From the NCBI RefSeq assembly GCF_037479095.1, contig NZ_JBBGZW010000002.1, positions 310,001 through 374,000 of the forward strand: a stretch of DNA of 64,000 nucleotides, written 5' to 3'. A program made the translations under genes and the position numbers. The notes under the pieces are model-generated. The model searched no databases. It saw nothing but the letters and a program-made list of their open reading frames with translations, and was not told the origin of the DNA. The DNA is from Pantoea nemavictus (GTDB lineage Bacteria; Pseudomonadota; Gammaproteobacteria; Enterobacterales; Enterobacteriaceae). Position 1 is the stretch's first letter; each line of letters starts with the position of its first letter. Shown here piece by piece: positions 1 to 8,100 of this stretch.

Positions 1-910
1 TGTCGTAGTCGCGCAGCAGCGCCAGCAGCTCGGCATCCGGCACGCCGTCATGTTCAATCAACGATTGCACTAGCAGGCTATAGCCCACTTTCTCGCCGTG
101 CAGCCACGCGTGCAGTTCCGGCTGATGCGTCAGGCGATTGTGGATGGCATGGGCAAAGCCCGGCGTCGGTAACACATCGCGCACGCTGTTTGCCAGACCC
201 GCCAGCACGATATTGGCATCGATGATCTGCACCAGCTCCGGCGTTACTTGCTGCTGTTGATTGGCGGCAACCGCCGCCGCGCCCAGTTGCAGATAGCGAT
301 CGAGCGCGCGCTTAGCGGTCATCACTTTAAGGTCCAGCGCCAGATCGTGGGGATTGTGACGCTGATAAGGGTAGAACTCGTAATATTTCGCCAGCGCATC
401 CACGATGCCGGCTTTCAGATACCGCACATCGCTACGCGCAATCACTTCGCTATCCACCAATACCAGATCGGGCATTTTACCCAGCGGCTGGCTGCGAACG
501 TGTCCGCCCTGCTCGTTGTAAATGATGGCGACCGGCGACCACGCTGCGCAGGTGGCGGCCACGGTAGCAAAGTTGATCACTTTGAGATCGGGCAACTGGC
601 TGCCCACCGCTTTCGCCGCATCCAGCACGCGTCCGCCACCGATGGCAAACAGCAGTTCTGCGCCCTGCTGCTGCACATTTTGCTTGAGCGTTTCAATCGC
701 GGCATCGGTGCATTCACCCGGCAGATACTCTATTTCCCAGCGAATACCGTTGGCCTCAAGGCTCTGCGTTAATTCTGGATTGACCGCCTGCCAGGCGCGA
801 GGAGAAGTAAAGATGCGAATATGTGAGGCATAAGGTTTGATAAATTCACCGGCGCGCGCACGCAATCCGGATTCATGTGCATAAGCACGCGGAGATTTGA
901 TCGCTAACAC
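1..910 (-). CDS. Iron-containing alcohol dehydrogenase family protein (YbdH/HcxA- or GldA-like), 3' end outside window
   Basis: This is the first 303 residues of an NAD(P)-dependent, metal-containing dehydrogenase, read on the minus strand; the rest lies beyond the left edge. I chose the GTG at 910 because an AGGGTGA Shine-Dalgarno precedes it and no other start lies upstream in frame. The nucleotide-binding signature IGGGRVLDAAK is at about residues 90-100. Metal ligands of the glycerol dehydrogenase type are present: Asp171 in GIVDALAK, then His in FAHAIHN and His in WLHGEKVGY. The family includes glycerol dehydrogenase GldA and the 2-oxoacid reductase YbdH/HcxA of E. coli. The overall match feels closer to YbdH, so the substrate is probably a small hydroxy or oxo compound, but this cannot be settled here. 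It is transcribed divergently from the acetyltransferase operon. Confidence 0.85.
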   Translation of the reverse strand, partial: MLAIKSPRAYAHESGLRARAGEFIKPYASHIRIFTSPRAWQAVNPELTQSLEANGIRWEIEYLPGECTDAAIETLKQNVQQQGAELLFAIGGGRVLDAAKAVGSQLPDLKVINFATVAATCAAWSPVAIIYNEQGGHVRSQPLGKMPDLVLVDSEVIARSDVRYLKAGIVDALAKYYEFYPYQRHNPHDLALDLKVMTAKRALDRYLQLGAAAVAANQQQQVTPELVQIIDANIVLAGLANSVRDVLPTPGFAHAIHNRLTHQPELHAWLHGEKVGYSLLVQSLIEHDGVPDAELLALLRDYD

Positions 911-1250
911 GGCGTCACCCTGATTAAGAATAAGGCTATAACGGATTAAATTAAGATAATTCAGAGGGTTAATACAGAATAGTTATAGCGCTATGTATTT
1001 TCTGCATACTACGGTAAATAACGATTTAAGCAATGCAAAACCCGCGATTTCATTTTCACAAATTCGCATTAGCTTAGTTATTTTTCACATATAGCGCGGG
1101 TTAGCTTTGCTGGTAATCTGACTAGCCTTGTATGAAAGGGTGATGGCGAGCACATTCCGTAGCGGCGCAATTTATTGCGCAATAAATTGCGCCGCTACGG
1201 AATGTGCATGTTTTTTTCTCCGCCAGCTGGCGGTTTTTCCGGGGATATCT
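911..1250. other. Divergent intergenic region with a large palindrome
   Basis: This 340-bp AT-rich spacer separates the dehydrogenase (minus) from the acetyltransferase operon (plus) and must hold both promoters. Its main structure is the perfect 58-bp palindrome at 1150-1207, only 43 bp before the acetyltransferase start. An open frame continues upstream from the acetyltransferase through the palindrome, but I regard it as chance. I see no convincing operator. Confidence 0.6.
1150..1207. repeat. Perfect 58-bp palindrome, copy 1 of a dispersed family
   Basis: The two 29-bp arms, 1150-1178 and 1179-1207, are exact reverse complements with no spacer. The arm holds the core GTAGCGGCGCAATTTATTGC and ends in GCAC. 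Related copies lie at 5002-5059 (also 58 bp, imperfect) and 42745-42807 (two half-elements facing outward). All are intergenic. It behaves like a REP-like or small miniature palindromic element; no coding potential is evident. Confidence 0.9.
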
Positions 1251-1796
1251 ATGTCACTTGAATTTCGTCAGGTTAGAGAAGACGAGGTGGAAACCTATCA
1301 GGCGCTGATGCATGCCGCCTATGCACCAACGCTGGCGTTGGGCATCAAGTTTGATGCCGCCACGGCCGATCGCGCTAAAACCCTGCGTCATCTGCAAAGT
1401 CACGGTGTGTATGCGCTGTATGCCCATGACGTGATGGTCTCATCCGTCACCGTGCGCTATCCGTGGGGACCGCTGCCGGGCCCGTTTGGCCTGCCGCATA
1501 TCGGCTGGTTTGGTGCGCATCCCGATTATCCCGGACGCCAATATGGCCGTCAGGTGCAGGATCGCCTTGAGCAGGAGATCCTGCTCGGCAAGCTGCGCGC
1601 CCCCGCCGTTTCGCTCGGCACCGCCACCAGCCATCCATGGCTGATTGAGATGTATAAAAAGCGCGGTTTTCAGCTGATGCACACTACCGATCTCGGCAAA
1701 GGCCACATCACGCAATATATGAAGAAAGTACTGGATGAAGCCGCTCATGATGCGTGGTTAACGCGTCAGGCCGCTCAACAAGGAATTAAAGCATGA
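1251..1796 (+). CDS. GNAT family N-acetyltransferase (YxeL/SnaB-like)
   Basis: This is a 181-residue acetyl-CoA dependent N-acetyltransferase. The GNAT core is visible as a central strand HIGWFGAHPDYPGRQYGRQV, containing the acetyl-CoA pyrophosphate-binding R/Q-x-x-G-x pattern, and a C-terminal motif around YKKRGFQLMHTTDLG. I chose ATG 1251 (MSLEFRQVRED) because it is preceded by GGGGAT and excludes the palindrome. Its stop overlaps the start of the M20 hydrolase by 4 bp (ATGA), so the two are translationally coupled. The arrangement of acetyltransferase, deacetylase and MmgE/PrpD protein is that of B. subtilis yxeL, yxeP and yxeQ, where the acetyltransferase modifies S-(2-succino)cysteine. 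A role in N-acetylating a cysteine or amino-acid conjugate is inferred from context. Confidence 0.85.
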   Translation: MSLEFRQVREDEVETYQALMHAAYAPTLALGIKFDAATADRAKTLRHLQSHGVYALYAHDVMVSSVTVRYPWGPLPGPFGLPHIGWFGAHPDYPGRQYGRQVQDRLEQEILLGKLRAPAVSLGTATSHPWLIEMYKKRGFQLMHTTDLGKGHITQYMKKVLDEAAHDAWLTRQAAQQGIKA

Positions 1797-2944
1797 GCCA
1801 ACTCCTCGACACCCTCGGCGAACAGCTGATCGCCTTCCGCCATGAACTGCACCGTTTTCCCGAACTCTCCAACGAGGAGTTCGAAACCACCGCACGCATT
1901 CGCCAGCAGTTAGAACAACATCACATCCGCGTGCTGGATCTGCCGCTCAAAACCGGCTTAGTCGCTGAGATCGGCCCGGAGCAGGGTCCACTGATCGTGC
2001 TGCGCTCCGATATCGATGCGCTGCCGATTGAGGAGCAGTCTGATGTTACCTTCCGCTCTGAACGTCCCGGCGTGATGCACGCCTGCGGCCATGACTTCCA
2101 CAGTTCGGCGGCGCTGGGCGCGGCGATTTTGCTCAAACAGCAGGAAAGCACGCTGCCGGGCCGCGTACGTATTCTGTTCCAGGCCGCCGAAGAGACCGGC
2201 CAGGGCGCACCCGATGTGATTGCGACCGGCGCGCTGGACGATGCGGTGGCGATTTTTGGTATTCACAACGATCCGTCGCTGCCGCCGGGCGTGATTGGCT
2301 GCAAAGCCGGTCCGTTAACCGCCGCGGTCGATCGCTTTGATATCAGCATCACCGGCATCGGCAGCCACGCAGCCAAACCGCATCAGGGCAACGATCCGAT
2401 TGTTATCGCCGCGCAAATTGTCTCCGCTGCGCAGACGCTGATCAGCCGCAATGCGCCATCTGGCGATAACGCGGTGGTGTCGATTACCCAGATTCACAGC
2501 GGCAGCACCTGGAACGTGATTCCCGACAGCGCCTGGCTGGAAGGCACGGTGCGCTCCTTCTCGCAACAGACGCGCGAGCGCCTTGAGCAGCGCTTCCGAG
2601 AAATTGTGCAAGGCATCGGTGCCGCATTTGCCGCCGAAGTGAAATTTAACTGGCATGCGGGTCCGCCATCGGTAGTGAATGATGCACACTGGGCGGATTT
2701 CGCCCTGCAGCAGGCCAGTGCCAGCGGCTTTGAGGCGCGCGTAGTGGAAGCCAGCCCAATCGGCGAAGACTTCGCGTTTTATCAGCAGCAACTGCCAGGC
2801 GCATTTATGATGATTGGCACCGGTGAACCCTACGCGCTGCATCATCCGGCATTTCGCATTAACGATGAGGTGCTGCTGCCCACCGCGCGCTATCTCAGCG
2901 ATTTGGCGCTTGCGGCATTGCGCAGCCTGGAGCACACCCGCTGA
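1793..2944 (+). CDS. M20 family metallo-amidohydrolase, probable N-acetyl amino acid deacetylase (YxeP/SndB-like)
   Basis: A 383-residue dinuclear metal amidohydrolase of peptidase family M20 (HipO/IAA-amino-acid hydrolase branch). Visible motifs are RHELHRFPELS near the N-terminus, LRSDIDALPIEE, MHACGHDFHSS (metal ligands), FQAAEETGQGA (catalytic Glu), GIGSHAAKPHQGNDP in the dimerisation lid, and HHPAFRIND at the C-terminus. From memory of the family it aligns closely with B. subtilis YxeP, including the AIFGIHNDPSLPPG and VDRFDISITG stretches. It should remove an acetyl group from an N-acetylated amino acid or cysteine derivative in the cytoplasm. It overlaps the upstream GNAT gene (ATGA) and the downstream PrpD-like gene (TGATG), so the three form one operon. 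Confidence 0.92.
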   Translation: MSQLLDTLGEQLIAFRHELHRFPELSNEEFETTARIRQQLEQHHIRVLDLPLKTGLVAEIGPEQGPLIVLRSDIDALPIEEQSDVTFRSERPGVMHACGHDFHSSAALGAAILLKQQESTLPGRVRILFQAAEETGQGAPDVIATGALDDAVAIFGIHNDPSLPPGVIGCKAGPLTAAVDRFDISITGIGSHAAKPHQGNDPIVIAAQIVSAAQTLISRNAPSGDNAVVSITQIHSGSTWNVIPDSAWLEGTVRSFSQQTRERLEQRFREIVQGIGAAFAAEVKFNWHAGPPSVVNDAHWADFALQQASASGFEARVVEASPIGEDFAFYQQQLPGAFMMIGTGEPYALHHPAFRINDEVLLPTARYLSDLALAALRSLEHTR

Positions 2945-4257
2945 TGAACCTCACTGCTGCGCTGGCTGAGCGCATTGTTCACAGCCAACCGGACGCCGCC
3001 GCTCGCGAGGCGGCGCGTGAAGGCGTGCGTGATTTTCTTGCCGTCAGCTGGCCGGTGCTGCAAGGCCAGGTGCCGGACAGCGGTTTACCGGCGTTACGCA
3101 ACGTGTATGGCGGCGGCAGCACCCGCTCAACAGCCCTGCTGCTGGGTTATGCCAGCCACGCGCTGGATTACGATGATTTTCATGCCGATTTTCGCGGGCA
3201 TCCCAGCGTGGTAATCCTGCCCGCGCTGCTCGCCTGGCAGCAGCATCAGCCGACTGAATTGGACGACTTTCTGGATGCTTATGTGATTGGCGTAGAGGTG
3301 GCGGGTCGTTTGGGGCTCGCCGTCAGCCAGCAGCACTATGCGCTCGGCAATCACAATACCGCGACGCTCGGCACAGTTGCCGCTGCCGCCGCGCTGGCGC
3401 GATTAATCGGGACAGATACTTCTGCGACGGCAACGCTGATTGGCATCGCCACCACCCAGGCCAGCGGTTTACGCGCGCAATTTGGTTCGGCGGTAAAACC
3501 GCTGCACGCCGGTTTTGCCGCTGAACGTGCGGTGACCGCCGCGCAGCTGACGCTGGCAGGTTTTGACGGCAAGCAGGATGGTGTGATTGAAGCCTTTATC
3601 TCCGCCACCAGCAATGGCCAGGCACAGCCGGAAAAGCTGATTGATAACTGGGCTGAGCCGTGGCGTATGGTTTCGCCGGGCCTGGAGTTCAAACCCTTTC
3701 CCACCTGCGCCGGTACGCACAGCGCAGCCGAAGCGACGCGGATGTTGCGTCAGCAGTGGCTGGCAAACGGTCATTCACTGCAAGCGTTGCTGGACAACAT
3801 CGCTGACATTAGCGTGGCGTTTCCGCCGGGTGGCGATATTGCGGCATCGGTGCGTGTGCCAGCCAACGGCATTGAAGCGCGTTTCAGCCTGGAGTATGTG
3901 ATTGCCGCGATGTTGATGTACGACGACTTGCGGTTGCAGGATTTTGCTGAGGGCGAGCTTAACCACGCCGTCATGCCGCTGGCGGCTAAAGTACGCCGCA
4001 CGCCGGATGAGAATGCGCCACCGGATGCGATTAATCCGGCACTGCGCTTTCACCTGGTCACCCTCACCTTGCGCGATGGCTCACAGCTGCAGCAGCGCCG
4101 CACAAGACAGCAATCGCTAGCCGATGCGGTAGATGTCATGGGTAAACTGCGGGCAGCACTGCAGCAGGAGATGCCACAACGCCAGCAGCAGTTGCTGCAC
4201 AGCAGCGCGCTGCGCAACACCGCTGATCTGGCGGCGTTAATCCAATTGCTACTTTAG
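2944..4257 (+). CDS. MmgE/PrpD family protein (YxeQ-like)
   Basis: A 437-residue member of the MmgE/PrpD family, whose characterised members are 2-methylcitrate dehydratase (PrpD) and cis-aconitate decarboxylase. Family hallmarks are the HALDYDDFHADFRGHPS segment with the catalytic Asp-His region, the helical GVEVAGRLG segment, QASGLRAQFGSAVKPLHAGF with the conserved Lys and His, and KPFPTCAGTHSAAEA. The start overlaps the stop of the hydrolase gene (TGATG) and ends the three-gene operon. B. subtilis YxeQ is the same type of protein in the same kind of operon. It may act on a succinyl- or dicarboxylate-like moiety, but no substrate is proven for it. Its 3' end overlaps the convergent small gene by 4 bp. 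Confidence 0.9.
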   Translation: MNLTAALAERIVHSQPDAAAREAAREGVRDFLAVSWPVLQGQVPDSGLPALRNVYGGGSTRSTALLLGYASHALDYDDFHADFRGHPSVVILPALLAWQQHQPTELDDFLDAYVIGVEVAGRLGLAVSQQHYALGNHNTATLGTVAAAAALARLIGTDTSATATLIGIATTQASGLRAQFGSAVKPLHAGFAAERAVTAAQLTLAGFDGKQDGVIEAFISATSNGQAQPEKLIDNWAEPWRMVSPGLEFKPFPTCAGTHSAAEATRMLRQQWLANGHSLQALLDNIADISVAFPPGGDIAASVRVPANGIEARFSLEYVIAAMLMYDDLRLQDFAEGELNHAVMPLAAKVRRTPDENAPPDAINPALRFHLVTLTLRDGSQLQQRRTRQQSLADAVDVMGKLRAALQQEMPQRQQQLLHSSALRNTADLAALIQLLL

Positions 4258-4478
4258 AGCGTTTCTACCGGTTCCAGCGCGTCCTGAATGGCATCGGCCA
4301 GATTGGCAATCTCATTGGCAACCGCCTGCAAATCCCATGATGCCTTCGATCCGCTGGCGGAGGTGGAGGCGCTAACCGACTCTTTTGCCACGGCTAACGC
4401 CGCGGCCACCGCGACGGTGCGCTTGTGTTGTTCTACAGTTACGCCAATCGGTGGCTGTGTGAAATAGTCGTTGACCAT
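4254..4478 (-). CDS. Small uncharacterised protein, 74 residues
   Basis: I do not recognise this family. The protein begins MVNDYFTQPPIGV, has a central Ala/Ser-rich stretch (VAAALAVAKESVSASTSASG) and a short acidic amphipathic C-terminal helix (NEIANLADAIQDALEPVETL). There is no signal peptide or membrane segment. The reality of the gene rests on a strong AGGGAG Shine-Dalgarno about 7 bp before ATG 4478 and on its position filling the gap. It overlaps the end of the convergent PrpD-like gene by 4 bp and may be transcribed with the acidic small gene just upstream, although a hairpin lies between them. Confidence 0.65.
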   Translation of the reverse strand: MVNDYFTQPPIGVTVEQHKRTVAVAAALAVAKESVSASTSASGSKASWDLQAVANEIANLADAIQDALEPVETL

Positions 4479-4565
4479 CGTATCTCTCCCTTGGATGTTA
4501 AAAATAAAAATGAATTCCTGGAGAGCTATTATGGGGGAAATGTCACAGAGTGCTATCTAAATAGT

Positions 4566-4584
4566 GAGCCGCCAGCGGCGGCTC
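4566..4584 (-). terminator. Hairpin between two small genes
   Basis: GAGCCGCC and GGCGGCTC form a perfect 8-bp GC-rich stem with a 3-base loop, located just after the stop of the acidic small gene. On the minus strand it is followed by ACTATTTAG, which is only weakly T-rich, so termination may be partial. Confidence 0.45.
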
Positions 4585-4593
4585 TAGCCATTT

Positions 4594-4716
4594 TCAGATT
4601 TTAGGTTGCTGATCTTCGGGAAATTCAGTGTCGCGAGGTAAATCATCATCTTCGTCAGGTAAAGGTTCATCATCGCCTGGCAGGGGAATTACATCATCAT
4701 CTGGACGCTCTGACAT
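4594..4716 (-). CDS. Very small, highly acidic protein, 40 residues
   Basis: The frame runs from ATG 4716 to TGA 4594 and encodes 40 residues, about 15 of them Asp or Glu, with repeated D-D/E and Pro-Leu-Pro patterns (RPDDDVIPLPGDDEPLPDED). A clear GGAGGT Shine-Dalgarno lies 3-4 bp before the ATG, which is the main reason to accept so short a frame. There is no signal peptide. I do not recognise a family. Its composition suggests an intrinsically disordered protein, possibly one that binds cations or basic proteins, but this is speculation. A hairpin follows the stop codon. Confidence 0.55.
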   Translation of the reverse strand: MSERPDDDVIPLPGDDEPLPDEDDDLPRDTEFPEDQQPKI

Positions 4717-5175
4717 AGGTACCTCCATTAACCCGAATTGGGTTATTTAAGTGTAGTAATGCCGTTAAATAGCCCAATGGTATTCTCTTCAATATGTGAG
4801 TTAAGCGTAAGAAATATTTAAGGTGCATTTATCTAAAACTCATCTACCGCTTCACTTATAGTAAATCTAATTAGCGCTGTGCTTATTTTCTTTTACGCTC
4901 AATAATTTGCGTTAAGCTAAACCGTGGTTATAATTTAAAATAAGTTTCATAATTTAATCCCCGAACGTTTTACCAACAGACGAATGATTCAAACAATTAC
5001 CGCACTATCCGTAGCGGCGCGATTCATCGCGCAATAAATTGCGCCGCTACAAAATGTGCGCTGGTTAAAATTGGCATTTATATCTTACTGATAAGCATTG
5101 ATTCACATCACGCTGTTAATAATTAACTCATTATTATTTATCTCTATTTCCTGAATATTATTCCGGGGGAACAGC
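4717..5175. other. AT-rich intergenic region before the fusion gene
   Basis: A 459-bp spacer, strongly AT-rich, between the acidic small gene (minus) and the 1237-residue fusion gene (plus). It contains a copy of the dispersed 58-bp palindrome at 5002-5059 and presumably divergent promoters. I find no protein frame or clear operator in it. Confidence 0.6.
5002..5059. repeat. 58-bp imperfect palindrome, copy 2 of the dispersed family
   Basis: The same 58-bp length and outline as the copy at 1150-1207: GCAC at the left end, GTAGCGGCGC in the left arm, GCGCCGCTAC in the right arm and GTGC at the right end, with mismatches near the middle and tips. It lies about 120 bp before the fusion gene. 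Confidence 0.85.
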
Positions 5176-8100
5176 ATGCCGCCATTTTCTAGCTTTTGGC
5201 AGGCCGGTTACGAGGGTGCGGACCATATCAATCCCTTCGGCGAAAAACTTTCCATGAATGCAGTGAATGATCATTTAACTCAATACCATAACGATTACGC
5301 CGCGCTGCAGCAGTTCGGTATTACATCCGTTCGCGAAAGTATTGGCTGGCGACTGGCAGAAATGGCGCCAGAGGAGACTTTTTCCAACCTGAAAAAACGT
5401 ATGAATTCGGCGCGCTCGTTTGGATTACAAATCAACTGGAGCTTTTGTCATTACGGCTGGCCTGACGATCTCACCTTATTTGCGCCTGAATTCGTGCCAC
5501 GCTTTGCCGACTTTTGCCAGCGTATGGCGCTGTTTCTCGCTGAATATTATGAAGACGCACCGATTTATTCGCCGATGAATGAGATCTCATTTATGGCGTG
5601 GGGAATTTCAGTTGGACTGTTTGGCAATAATGCGCACAGCGATCCCGATGAGATTAAACGCCAGCTCATTCGCGCCACGCTGGCCGGATGTGCCGCCATT
5701 GAGAGCGTCGATCCCCGTGCGCGCTTCCTGCACTGTGACCCGATCATTCACGTGGTACCCGATGAAGATAGCGATGCGTGCCACCAGCGCAGCGCAGAGA
5801 TTATCGCCTCGCAGTACCAAGCATGGGACATGATCGCCGGTTTGCGCGAACCCGAGTTGGGCGGTAAGCCGCGTTATCTCGATCTGGTCGGTGCCAATTA
5901 CTACCACGGTAATCAGTGGTTGACCTGGTCCGGCTGCCGGCTGGAGTGGCATTTAGGGGATGCACGCCGCGTGCCGCTGCACCGGATGCTTGCGGCGTTA
6001 TCGCAGCGCTATCAGCGGCCGCTATTGCTGGCCGAAACCAGCCATGTCGGTAGCGGACGCGCCGCCTGGCTGTCTCAGGTTACCGCCGATGTCGTACAGG
6101 CACAGCTGAGTGGCTGCGATATCCGCGGTATCTGTCTCTATCCCATTATCGATCGTCCCCTTTGGGAAGATCTCGAACACTGGCCACGCAGCGGCTTGTG
6201 GGATGTCGATCCCCACAAAAAACGGGTGCTCAACCCGGTTTATGCCGCGTCATTGCAGCAGTCACAACAAATATTAGCCCGCTTTCAGGGTCATATCACC
6301 GCGGCCAGCTGGCCAGAGGAATGCGTCATGAAACAATCGGTATTAGTGGTTTTTAGTCATCTGCGTTGGGGATTCGTGTTTCAGCGTCCGCAGCATCTGT
6401 TGTCGCGCCTCGCTCAGTTTCACCGCATTGTGTTCATCGAAGAGCCGATTTATCAGCCTGGCGAAGCGGCGCTACGACAATATCAACCGGCGCCCAACGT
6501 CACGGTGATTGAACCGCATACCGATGTCGCCGCGCCGGGCTTTCATGATAGCCAAATCGCCGTGCTGCAACCGCTGCTGGCCGAGCTGCTCGACGCAGAT
6601 GAAACGCCGCTGGTATGGTTTTACACCCCGATGGCGCTGCCACTGCTGGCCTGTTTTAACCCCAGCGCGATCATCTATGACTGCATGGATGAGCTCTCGG
6701 CCTTTAACCAGGCGCCGCGCCAGTTGCAGCAGCGTGAATCGGCCCTGCTGAGCCGCGCCGATGTGGTGTTTACCGGCGGCACCAGCCTGTATGAAGCCAA
6801 AAAGCATCGCCATGCCCACGTCTATTGCTATCCAAGCAGCGTGGATGCGGCGCATTTCGAACAGGCGCTGGATCGCACCAACAGCCATCCGCTGCAGGAG
6901 AATATGCCGAAACCGCGCCTGGGTTATTACGGCGTCATTGATGAGCGTCTGGATTTGCCGCTGCTCGCCGCGCTGGCGGATGCCCATCCCGACTGGCAAA
7001 TTGTGATGGTCGGCCCGGTGGTGAAAATAGACCTCGCCAGCCTGCCGCAGCGCAGCAACCTGCACTGGTTCGGCCAGCAACCCTACGCAGCGTTGCCGCA
7101 CTTCCTTGCCGGTTGGGATGTCTGTCTGATGCCGTTTGCGCTGAACTCCTCCACCCGCTTTATTAGTCCCACCAAAGTGCTGGAGTATATGGCGGCGCAG
7201 TTGCCGATCGTCAGCACCGCGATTGCCGATGTGGTGCGCCATTATGCCGAGGTAGTCAGCATCGCCGATTCACCGCAAACCTTTATTGCCGCTTGCGAAA
7301 CGGCGCTAACCATGCCGATTGAAACGCGCTATCAGTTAGCGAAAAACATGGCAGCACGGGTGGCGGAAACATCATGGGATCGCACCGTTGAGGAGATGCA
7401 GACGCATATCGTCGCGCTAAACAAACGTGACCTTTCCCAGCCCGAGGTTATCGCTGCACGTCCACAGCCGCTGGCGCAAAACCCGATTGAGTGTCTCATT
7501 CTCGGAGCCGGGCCAACCGGGTTGAGTGCGGGTTATCACTATGGCGCAGGCGCGGTGGTGCTGGAGAAAAATAGCTCGGTGGGCGGATGGTGCCGTTCTA
7601 TCAAAGATCAGGGTTTCACCTTCGATCATGCCGGCCACATCATGTTCTCCAACGATCCCTACGTGCTGGGCTTATACGACACCTTGCTCGGCGACAATCA
7701 GCACTGGCAAGAGCGTGAAGCCTGGGTTTACAGCCATGAAGTTTACACGCGCTATCCTTTCCAGTCGGCGCTACACGGTTTGCCCGCCGAGGTGATCGGT
7801 GAATGTGTGCTGGGGGCAATCGAAGCGCGTTACGGCGCGCATCCGGCGACGCTGCAAGCGGTGACCTCTGAGACGCGTCGTGATTGCTGCGCCGATGGTG
7901 CGATACCGGATGGTGAGAGTTTTGCGGCGCAAACAGAGAGCGAAGATTTTGAGAGCTTTATCTTCCGTACCTGGGGCAAAGGCATCGCTCACCATTTCGC
8001 CCTGCCCTATAACCAAAAGCTGTGGAAAACGCCGCTGGCAAATATGGAAACCTCCTGGCTCGGCGGGCGCGTACCGCTGCCGGATCTCGAGCAAATTATT

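Noticed and set aside
1128-1250. Longer acetyltransferase frame starting at 1128
   Set aside because: The extra 41 codons run through the 58-bp palindrome and lack a ribosome site. ATG 1251 gives the normal family start.
6472-7242. 256-codon minus-strand frame inside the fusion gene
   Set aside because: It is the antisense shadow of a GC-rich coding region, with no recognisable motif and no ribosome site.
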